Shown: positions 8,168 to 13,437 of the stretch, in pieces | Position numbering within the stretch: position 1 is the stretch's first letter | Layout of the letters: the number at the start of each line of letters is the position of its first letter | Origin: JAOUEA01 sp035550775 | GTDB taxonomy: Bacteria > Actinomycetota > UBA4738 > HRBIN12 | Reading direction: 5' to 3' | DNA: 13,437 nucleotides | Assembly: GCA_035550775.1 (NCBI GenBank) | Contig: DASZOO010000128.1 | Span: 1 to 13,437 of the forward strand | Notes under the pieces: model-generated | What the model was told of the DNA's origin: nothing | Databases searched by the model: none | The model's input: only the letters and a program-made list of their open reading frames with translations | Position numbers and translations under genes: made by a program

Positions 8168-8533
8168 TTACGCCCGAGGGTGTTGCGGGCCGGTGACGGT
8201 TGCGGCTTCCTCGTCCCGACCGCCGTCGCTCCCGTCGCGCGGCTGCTCGGTTGTTCGGCCGTGCTCCCACATGGGGTTCGAGAAGCCGAAACGCTCGTCG
8301 GGGGGCAGCTTCCCCCAGCGCCACTCGCGTAGCTCCCAGTAGGTGCGGCGCGCGAAGACCAGGACGAGGACGGCCAGCAGGAACCGCAGGGTGGCGGGGG
8401 GCGAGACGGCGACGTAGCCGGAGACCACGCCCACCGTCGAGGCCGTCACCCAGGTCATGAGGGCAACGAAGCCGGTCATCGTCAGCATCCGCATCAGCTC
8501 GTCGAGATCGATGTGGTGGGAACGCTCGGCCAT
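8168..8533 (-). CDS. Small two-helix membrane protein, unknown function
   Basis: I do not recognise this 121-residue protein. It has a short acidic/histidine-containing N-terminus, two hydrophobic helices (about 20-43 and 48-64), then a cytoplasmic-type tail rich in Arg, Trp and charged residues (ARRTYWELREWRW at 61-73) and a polar, probably disordered C-terminus. It is the first gene of the minus-strand cluster, 44 nt before fhaA. In the classical actinobacterial arrangement tRNA-Leu lies directly beside fhaA, so this gene is an addition between them. The ATG at 8533 has no clear ribosome site, and a palindromic element lies 7 nt upstream. An overlapping frame (8163-8606) encodes only low-complexity Arg/Asp-rich sequence and is a shadow. 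The hydrophobic pattern makes a real gene likely; a role in the wall cluster is inference. Confidence 0.72.
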   Translation of the reverse strand: MAERSHHIDLDELMRMLTMTGFVALMTWVTASTVGVVSGYVAVSPPATLRFLLAVLVLVFARRTYWELREWRWGKLPPDERFGFSNPMWEHGRTTEQPRDGSDGGRDEEAATVTGPQHPRA

Positions 8534-8540
8534 GACGGTT

Positions 8541-8571
8541 CCGGGTATCGGCAGGTACCCGGTTCCGGGTA
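8541..8571. promoter_or_regulatory. Three-heptamer CCGGGTA array, candidate operator
   Basis: The heptamer CCGGGTA occurs at 8541-8547, inverted (TACCCGG) at 8556-8562, and direct again at 8565-8571. The last two make a 16-bp palindrome TACCCGGTTCCGGGTA. The two direct copies extend to GGTTCCGGGTA at 24-bp spacing. It lies between the ATG at 8533 and tRNA-Leu, overlapping the likely 5' leader of the minus-strand operon. It could be a binding site for a dimeric regulator or an RNA stem-loop (8541-8562). The structure is seen directly; the function is inferred. Confidence 0.45.
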
Positions 8572-8635
8572 GATGGGCCGAAGGGGTGGTTCTCGCGTTC
8601 CCTCATCCGGGGGACGTCCGATGCAGGCCCGCTGC

Positions 8636-8641
8636 TACGAT
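8636..8641 (+). promoter_or_regulatory. Possible -10 element of the tRNA-Leu gene
   Basis: TACGAT ends 13 nt before the mature 5' end of the tRNA, a suitable place for a -10 box. No convincing TTGACA-like -35 is present 16-18 nt upstream, so this is tentative. Confidence 0.3.
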
Positions 8642-8654
8642 TCCTCTCCCGCTC

Positions 8655-8738
<84 letters not shown>

Positions 8739-8908
8739 CCGACTCTGTCCTGCATCGCCAGCGTGCCCACGGTGGATCCACGCGTTCGTGATGGGTGCGA
8801 GATCGCGCGCATCGAGTGATGTGCGAAGAGGCAACACCAACGTCACGGATACCGGGCGCAGTGTCGATCGGTACGGATTTCGGGGATTCCTCGCGACTCG
8901 GCTCGCCC

Positions 8909-8914
8909 TAGCCT
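8909..8914 (+). promoter_or_regulatory. Candidate -10 of the repeat-protein gene
   Basis: TAGCCT, inside CCCTAGCCTC, lies 37 nt before the ATG of the repeat protein. The same CCCTAG context recurs at 9458 before the LuxR-family gene. The -35 region (ATTCCT or TTCCTC) is poor. It is supported by position and by similarity to the second promoter only. Confidence 0.4.
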
Positions 8915-8951
8915 CGGGTCACGATCGGAACGAGGCGAGAGGAGGAGGACC

Positions 8952-9356
8952 ATGAGTCTGAAGGCCGAGACGATCAGGCCCTCGGCCCGGCCGACGGGGT
9001 TCACGCTGTGGACCGCGGCCGTGTCCGCCCTGGCCGCCGCAGCGCTGATCCTGAGCGCGGTGGCGCTCATCGTGGCGGCGCGCGATCGCGCGGTCACCGG
9101 CGTGGCGGGCGGCGGCATCCGCGTGGAGGCGACCACCCAAGCGCCGGCCTGGGACGCAGGCAAGCTCGAGGCCATGGAGGGCCGCATGCTCGCCGAGAGC
9201 GCTCTCATCGACCAGGGCGTTCCGACCTGGGACGCAGGCAAGCTCCAAGCCATGGAGGGCCGCATGAACGCCGAGAGCGTTCGGTTCGACGGGAGCGTGC
9301 CGACCTGGGACGCGGCCAAGCTCGAGGCCATGGAAGGCCGCATGCTGGCCGGGTAG
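8952..9356 (+). CDS. Membrane-anchored protein of 26-residue WDAxKLxAMEGRM repeats, unknown family
   Basis: I do not recognise this 134-residue protein. After a short basic N-terminus there is one hydrophobic helix (about 20-43) rich in Ala, Leu and Val. A linker (44-64) leads to three repeats at residues 65-90, 91-116 and 117-134, the last truncated by the stop. Each begins P-(A/T)-W, continues DA(G/A)KL(E/Q)AMEGRM, then AES or AG. Trp67, Trp93 and Trp119 are spaced exactly 26 residues apart. The core looks like an amphipathic helix. If the N-terminus is cytoplasmic, as the basic residues suggest, the repeats lie outside the cell (inference). The ATG has a very good ribosome site, GGAGGAGG at 8941-8948. 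A strong hairpin follows the stop, and a LuxR/LAL regulator gene comes next on the same strand. Ligand, partner and role are unknown; a signalling, wall-associated or oligomerising role is possible. Confidence 0.85.
   Translation: MSLKAETIRPSARPTGFTLWTAAVSALAAAALILSAVALIVAARDRAVTGVAGGGIRVEATTQAPAWDAGKLEAMEGRMLAESALIDQGVPTWDAGKLQAMEGRMNAESVRFDGSVPTWDAAKLEAMEGRMLAG
9144..9353 (+). repeat. 78-bp in-frame tandem repeat, 2.7 copies
   Basis: Units start at 9144, 9222 and 9300, with TGG (Trp) codons at 9150, 9228 and 9306, a period of exactly 78 bp. In the first 39 bp from each Trp codon, units 1 and 2 differ at 2 positions and units 1 and 3 at 3. The second halves of units 1 and 2 are much more diverged. 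The conserved half therefore seems to be held by selection or gene conversion. Confidence 0.93.
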
Positions 9357-9375
9357 CTTCACGATGGAGCCGCGG

Positions 9376-9419
9376 GGCGCGCTCAGGTTCACGATCGACC
9401 GGGAGGACCTGAGCGCGCC
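9376..9419 (+). terminator. GC-rich hairpin after the repeat-protein gene
   Basis: GGCGCGCTCAGGT (9376-9388) pairs perfectly with ACCTGAGCGCGCC (9407-9419). A T-G wobble and a C-G pair extend the stem to 15 bp, closing a 14-nt loop. It starts 19 nt after the stop codon. Only a broken pyrimidine stretch (GTTGCTCCTTCT) follows, so it is a terminator without a proper U-run, as is common in GC-rich actinobacteria. It could also protect the transcript's 3' end. Confidence 0.6.
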
Positions 9420-9460
9420 GGCCTGTTGCTCCTTCTGCAGATGGGCCGAACCGCCGTCCC

Positions 9461-9466
9461 TAGAAT
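9461..9466 (+). promoter_or_regulatory. Candidate -10 of the LuxR-family gene
   Basis: TAGAAT (in CCCTAGAATCC) is close to the consensus TATAAT and lies 31 nt before the TTG start at 9498. The -35 position (CAGATG at 17-bp spacing) is not convincing. A promoter here would exclude the upstream in-frame ATG at 9426 as the start. Confidence 0.5.
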
Positions 9467-9497
9467 CCTGGCGTCGAACCGGCGCAAGGGAGGTGCG

Positions 9498-12278
9498 TTG
9501 AGCGAAGTCGTCGTCGGGCGGGAGCCCGAACTCGCGGTCCTCGATCGCTTCCTGGGCTCGGTCCCGAACGGTCCGAACGCACTGCTCCTGGTCGGTGAAC
9601 CCGGCATCGGGAAGACCACCGTCTGGAGGCAGGGCCTGGCGAGTGCCGCGCAACGGGGCTACCGCACGCTCTCATGCGGTCCGGTCGAGGCGGAGACGCG
9701 CCTTTCCTACGCCGCCCTCGGTGACCTCCTCGAGCCGATCCTCGAGGATGCCCTTCCAGCCCTGCCGGAGCCACAGCGCCAGGCCCTCGAGGTTGCCCTG
9801 CTGCGGGCCCCGAGCTCGGGCGCCCGGGCCAACCAGCGGGCCGTCTCGCTGGCCGTCCTGGGATGTCTGCGTTGGGAAGCCTCCACCACCCCCGTCGTCG
9901 TGGCCATCGACGACATCCAGTGGATGGACCTCTCCTCGGTCCGGGTGCTCCAGTTCGTCGTGCGCCGCCTCAAGGGCGACTCGATCGGCCTGATGTCGGC
10001 CGCTCGAGGCACCGATCCCGACGACGATCCACTCGGCGTCGCCGTGGCGTTGTCCGACGATCGCGTGCATCGCGTCCACGTCGGGCCGCTGTCCCCCGAG
10101 GCGATCGAGCGCATGATCCGCGACAGCGTGGACGGGGGGTTCCAGCGAACCACGCTGTCGCGTCTTCACGAGGCCTCGGGAGGGAACCCCTTCTTCGCCC
10201 AGGAGATCGGACGCGCGGTCCTGCGTCGTGGAGCCGAGGTGGTGGCCGGCGAACAGCCGCCGATCCCCGACCGGCTCCAGGAACTCGTCGAGGACCGTCT
10301 CGAGGGGCTTCCTGCCGAGACCCTCGGAGCGCTCGAAGTCGTCTCGGCGCTCTCGACGCCGACGCTGGATGCGATCGCTGCCGCGACCGATCCTTCCGAG
10401 GTCGACCGTCGCCTCGATCCGGCGCTCGAGCTCGGCGTCGCCGAGGTCGTCGGCGGCCGTCTCCGGTTCACCCATCCCCTGCTCGCGTCTGCCGTCTATC
10501 AGCGGATGCCGCCGGCCCGGCGACGCGAGCTGCACGCGCGCCTCGCGACGATCGTCCGCGATCCGGAGGAGCGGGCTCGCCACCTCGCCCTGTCGGTCGA
10601 GGGCCCGGACGTCGCGGTCGCCGCCGCCCTCGACGAGGCCGCCCTGCTGGCCTCCGCCCGGGGGGCGCCGCAGTCCGCGGCCGAGCTCTGGGAGATGGCC
10701 CGCCGCGCCACGCCGCCGGATCGAGGCGAGGACCTGGTGCGGCGGACGCACCACGCGGGCGTGGCCCACTACGAGTGCGGGGACCCGGCGCTGGCGCGGA
10801 GCGTGCTCGAGCAGGCGGTGGACCTCTCGACGGCCGGGCCTGCTCGGGGCCGCGTGCTGTTGGACCTTGGGATGGGCCTCGCCGAGATCGAAGGGTGGCG
10901 AGAGGCCTGGGCGGTGATCGAGGCCGCTCGGGGCGAGGCTGGGGACGATGTCGCGCTGAGGGCGGGTGTCGAACAGAACCTCGGATACGTCTGGCTGTTC
11001 CGGGGGGACCTCGCCGCATCGGAGCGACACGCTCGCGCGGCGCTGCGGCTGGCCGAGGAGCTGCAAGAGCCACGCTCGATGGCCGAGGCGTTCCAGGCGT
11101 ACCCCTTCGTCGAGTTCCTGCTCGGACGCGGGGTCGATCACGAGCTGCTCGATCGGGGGCTTGCCTTGGAAGGCCACCTGGAGGGCGAGTTCAAGTCGCA
11201 CGTCCTGCGCGCCAGCTTCGTCGTGGGGCAGCTCCTCAAGTGCACCGATCGCCTGGACGAGGCCCGCCGGACGTTGACCGAGCTCATGGCGGATGCCGTG
11301 GCGCACGGCGTCGAGACCCCGATCCCGCAGATCCGGTACCACCTCGCCGAGCTGGAGTGCCGGGCGGGCAACTGGGAAACGGCGATCGAGCACGCCCGAG
11401 AGAGCCGGGCGGTGGCGCAGCGCAGCCACATGGGGCCGATGGCGTCGGAAGGTCACTTCGCGGTCGGCCTGGTGGAAGCCCATCTGGGGCGGGCCGACCC
11501 GGCGAGGCAGGCAGCCCTCGAGGGGCTGCAGGTCGCCGAGGCGGCCGGCGAGATCTTCCTGGCGATCCCGAACCTCGCCGTCCTGGGGTTCCTCGAGCTC
11601 TCCCTGGGCAACGTCGCCGAGGCCGATACGCACCTGTCACGGGCCCTCGAGCTCTCCGAGACGATGGGCGTTCGGGAGCCCGCGTACTTCCGGATCGTCC
11701 CGGATGAAGTGGAGACGCTCGTGGTCCTCGGGCGGCTCGACGACGCCGAGGCGCTCCTCGCCCCCTTCGAGGAGGCCGGCAGGAACCTCGACCGCGCTTG
11801 GACCATCGCCACGGGGGCGAGGTGCCGGGCGCTCGTGTCGGCGGCCCAGGGTGATCTGGATCGTGCGTCGGCCGCGGCCGACGAAGCCGTGCGGGAACAC
11901 GAGCGTCTTCCCCTCCCGTTCGAGCTTGGTCGGACCCTGCTGGTGCGCGGAGCGGTGGAACGCCGTGCGAAGCGGAAGAAGGAGGCCCGGAACACGCTCA
12001 CGGAAGCCTCGGGGATCTTCGACGGGCTGGGCGCCGCGTTGTGGGCGGACAAGGCACGAGCCGAGCTGACGAGGATCGGCGGGCGGGCCCCTTCCTCGCT
12101 CGAGCTGACCCCGAGCGAGGACCGCGTGGCGGCGCTGGTGGCCGCGGGCAGCACCAACCGGGAGGTGGCCGATGCGCTGTTCATCAGCATCCACACCGTG
12201 GAGGCCAATCTCAAGCGGATCTATCGCAAGCTGGGCGTTCGCTCGCGCACGGAGCTCGCCTCGAAGTTCCGCCGATAG
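9498..12278 (+). CDS. Large ATP-binding LuxR-family (LAL/STAND) transcriptional regulator
   Basis: A 926-residue regulator. N-terminal AAA/STAND ATPase: Walker A GEPGIGKTT (33-41), Walker B VVVAIDDIQW (133-142), HEASGGNPFFAQEI (224-237), and RLRFTHPLLASAVYQRM (321-337), a segment typical of LAL proteins. Residues from about 390 to 860 are Ala/Leu/Glu-rich helical repeats of TPR type, probably the sensing or partner-binding part. The C-terminal 60 residues form a LuxR helix-turn-helix, with LTPSEDRVAALVAAG, then NREVADALFISIHTVEANL and YRKLGVRSRTEL. I chose the TTG start because GGGAGG (9488-9493) lies 4 nt before it and a -10-like TAGAAT lies between it and the upstream ATG at 9426; that ATG would add 24 residues unlike the family. 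Family members switch on target genes when bound to ATP and an inducer, as in MalT. The target is unknown; the flanking repeat-protein and decarboxylase-like genes are candidates (inference). Confidence 0.92.
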   Translation: MSEVVVGREPELAVLDRFLGSVPNGPNALLLVGEPGIGKTTVWRQGLASAAQRGYRTLSCGPVEAETRLSYAALGDLLEPILEDALPALPEPQRQALEVALLRAPSSGARANQRAVSLAVLGCLRWEASTTPVVVAIDDIQWMDLSSVRVLQFVVRRLKGDSIGLMSAARGTDPDDDPLGVAVALSDDRVHRVHVGPLSPEAIERMIRDSVDGGFQRTTLSRLHEASGGNPFFAQEIGRAVLRRGAEVVAGEQPPIPDRLQELVEDRLEGLPAETLGALEVVSALSTPTLDAIAAATDPSEVDRRLDPALELGVAEVVGGRLRFTHPLLASAVYQRMPPARRRELHARLATIVRDPEERARHLALSVEGPDVAVAAALDEAALLASARGAPQSAAELWEMARRATPPDRGEDLVRRTHHAGVAHYECGDPALARSVLEQAVDLSTAGPARGRVLLDLGMGLAEIEGWREAWAVIEAARGEAGDDVALRAGVEQNLGYVWLFRGDLAASERHARAALRLAEELQEPRSMAEAFQAYPFVEFLLGRGVDHELLDRGLALEGHLEGEFKSHVLRASFVVGQLLKCTDRLDEARRTLTELMADAVAHGVETPIPQIRYHLAELECRAGNWETAIEHARESRAVAQRSHMGPMASEGHFAVGLVEAHLGRADPARQAALEGLQVAEAAGEIFLAIPNLAVLGFLELSLGNVAEADTHLSRALELSETMGVREPAYFRIVPDEVETLVVLGRLDDAEALLAPFEEAGRNLDRAWTIATGARCRALVSAAQGDLDRASAAADEAVREHERLPLPFELGRTLLVRGAVERRAKRKKEARNTLTEASGIFDGLGAALWADKARAELTRIGGRAPSSLELTPSEDRVAALVAAGSTNREVADALFISIHTVEANLKRIYRKLGVRSRTELASKFRR

Positions 12279-12300
12279 TCACTCGTGAGCATGACATCCT

Positions 12301-12831
12301 GTGTCGATGGAGCCGTCCGACGACGCCCGTGTGCCGCTGATCTCGGGTCGTGACCGGTTGGATCCGGACGCCCGGGCGGTGTTCGATCGTATCGTCGAGA
12401 GCCGCGGAGCGTTGCTCCGGCCGTTCGAGGTGCTGCTGCACTCGCCTGCGATCGCCGATCAGGTCGCGGCGCTCGGCCATGTCGTGCGGTTCGGCTCACA
12501 CCTCGCCGACGCCGACCGGGAGCTCGCCACCGTGGCGACCGGCCGCGCCACCGGCTGCGCGTTCGTGTGGACGTCGCACCTCGACGCCGCGCGCTCGGCG
12601 GGGGTCGAGCCGGACACGCTCGCGGCGATCGACGTCGGCGGCGTCCTCGACGGCCGGGAGCGAGCGCTCGTCGAGTTCGTGCGCGAGCTCTGCGCAACCG
12701 GACGGGTCTCGGACGAGTCGTTCCAAGGCGTGCACGACCTGCTCGGCACGCAGGGAACCGTCGAGCTGGCACTGACGGTCGGCTACTACATGATGCTCGG
12801 GACCGTCATGGGCGCCGTCGAGGCGTGCTGA
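12301..12831 (+). CDS. Carboxymuconolactone decarboxylase / AhpD-fold protein
   Basis: A 176-residue (GTG at 12301) or 174-residue (ATG at 12307) all-helical protein of the CMD family. The core ELATVATGR, then GCAFVWTSHLDAARSAG (85-101) resembles the CMD segment ending in W..H...A...AG. Glu74, Cys86 and His93 have the spacing of AhpD Glu118, Cys130 and His137, but the second Cys of the AhpD CxxC is Val89, so disulfide-based peroxidase activity is unlikely. A second helical pair (about 120-175, GTVELALTVGYYMML) matches the rest of the CMD fold. Members range from PcaC-type decarboxylases to uncharacterised proteins; the substrate here is unknown. It starts 22 bp after the LuxR-family gene without a clear ribosome site, so it may be read from the same transcript. 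It faces the dehydrogenase gene tail to tail, with 21 bp between and no evident terminator. Confidence 0.85.
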   Translation: MSMEPSDDARVPLISGRDRLDPDARAVFDRIVESRGALLRPFEVLLHSPAIADQVAALGHVVRFGSHLADADRELATVATGRATGCAFVWTSHLDAARSAGVEPDTLAAIDVGGVLDGRERALVEFVRELCATGRVSDESFQGVHDLLGTQGTVELALTVGYYMMLGTVMGAVEAC

Positions 12832-12852
12832 GCGGCCGCCGAACGAAGTGAC

Positions 12853-13437
12853 CTACGGGAACACCCGGTCGATCGGCTCGCCGCCCGAGAGCACGGATCG
12901 CACGTTCTCCCGCATGCGTCCGAGCGCCTCGGCCTGCGACTCGAACGTCCGCCCCGCGTTGTGGGGCGAGAGCAGCACGTTCGGCATCGCGCGGAGCTCG
13001 TGGTCGTCGGGCAGCGGTTCCGGGTCGGTCACGTCGAGCCCCGCCCCGGCCAGGCGGCCCTCGCGCAACGCGTCGGTGAGGTCGTCGGTCGAGACGACCG
13101 GGCCTCGGGCGACGTTGATCACGTAGCCGCCCGGCTTCATCGTCGACAGCGTCGATCGGCTCACCAGGTGTCGCGTGGCGTCGCTCAGCGGCAGGCACAG
13201 CACGAGGAAGTCCGCACGCGCGAACAACTCGTCGCGGTCGACGAACGCCACGGGGATGCCGGGGATCCGGCCGGGGTCCGGCGTCCGGGTGTAGGCGACG
13301 ACGTCCATGCCGAGGCCGTGTCCCGACCGTGCGAGATGGCCGCCGATCGCGCCGAGGCCGGCGATGCCGAGCGTCTTGCGGCCGAGCTGCACCGACGTCG
13401 TGCCCTGCCATGCGGGGTCGCCGCGCATCCACGCGTG
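12853..13437 (-). CDS. D-isomer-specific 2-hydroxyacid dehydrogenase, N-terminus off the right edge
   Basis: 194 C-terminal residues are visible and the frame stays open to the right edge, so the substrate-binding N-terminus is outside. An internal ATG at 13428 is not the true start: codons upstream (His-Ala-Trp) continue the fold. The Rossmann motif LGIAGLGAIGGHLA (23-36 of the visible part) binds the nicotinamide cofactor. Catalytic residues of the family are Arg111 (NVARGPVV), Glu140 (DPEPLP) and His159 (SPHNAG). The second Rossmann strand ends AYTRTP, with Arg instead of the usual acidic residue, which hints at NADP(H) (inference). It reduces 2-oxoacids or oxidises D-2-hydroxyacids; glyoxylate/hydroxypyruvate reductase and phosphoglycerate dehydrogenase-like roles are both possible. 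It is convergent with the CMD-family gene. Confidence 0.93.
   Translation of the reverse strand, partial: HAWMRGDPAWQGTTSVQLGRKTLGIAGLGAIGGHLARSGHGLGMDVVAYTRTPDPGRIPGIPVAFVDRDELFARADFLVLCLPLSDATRHLVSRSTLSTMKPGGYVINVARGPVVSTDDLTDALREGRLAGAGLDVTDPEPLPDDHELRAMPNVLLSPHNAGRTFESQAEALGRMRENVRSVLSGGEPIDRVFP

Noticed and set aside
6516..8342. A 608-codon plus-strand open frame opposite the phosphatase and FHA genes
   Set aside because: Shadow crossing four confirmed genes; no domains or ribosome site.
8761..8783. Palindromic GTGGATCCAC and flanking GCGTG/CACGC after tRNA-Leu, considered as a tRNA terminator
   Set aside because: The stems are short with a large loop and no U-run; not convincing as a terminator.
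9672..11633. A 653-codon minus-strand open frame opposite the LuxR-family gene
   Set aside because: Its composition mirrors the codon bias of the sense gene and shows no motif; the sense strand has clear Walker and helix-turn-helix motifs.
12094..12120. Inverted repeat CCTCGCTCG / CGAGCGAGG just before the helix-turn-helix codons of the LuxR-family gene
   Set aside because: It lies inside coding sequence in a Ser/Leu/Glu-rich stretch where Leu and Glu codons readily make such repeats; no sign of function.

Overview
The window is very GC-rich, densely packed DNA from a bacterium that is almost certainly an actinomycete-type organism (Actinomycetota). The main evidence is the conserved cell-wall and division cluster fhaA-fhaB-pstP-rodA-pbpA-pknB next to a tRNA-Leu(CAG), an arrangement typical of that phylum. 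Several departures from the Mycobacterium/Streptomyces version suggest a deeper-branching, possibly uncultured lineage: no pknA, a very short FhaA, an extra small membrane gene, and a ThyX-like gene at the operon's end. The sequence does not allow a finer placement.

Left and middle (1-8533, all minus strand). Transcription runs right to left: a small two-helix membrane protein, FhaA, FhaB, a PP2C phosphatase, the SEDS glycosyltransferase RodA, the class B penicillin-binding protein PbpA, the Ser/Thr kinase PknB with three PASTA domains, and a ThyX-related protein cut by the left edge. Most junctions overlap by 4-8 nt or are separated by 1-21 nt, so this looks like one operon. PknB would sense muropeptides or lipid II outside the cell, PstP would reverse its phosphorylations, FhaA and FhaB would read phosphothreonine marks, and RodA/PbpA would build peptidoglycan.

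Centre (8534-9425). A short divergent region carries an ordered set of three heptamers in front of the minus-strand operon, then tRNA-Leu on the plus strand. Next is a small membrane-anchored protein built of 26-residue repeats (core WDAxKLxAMEGRM). It ends in a strong GC-rich hairpin.

Right (9426-13437). A 926-residue LuxR-family regulator of the large ATP-binding (LAL/STAND) type is followed after 22 bp by a carboxymuconolactone-decarboxylase/AhpD-fold protein. Convergent to these, a D-2-hydroxyacid dehydrogenase enters from the right edge on the minus strand.

The two most unusual items are the repeat protein at 8952-9356, which I cannot assign to a family, and the tandem ThyX-like protein at 1-1310, in which each copy of the domain keeps the half of the ThyX signature that the other has lost. 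No stretch longer than about 215 bp lacks a gene.
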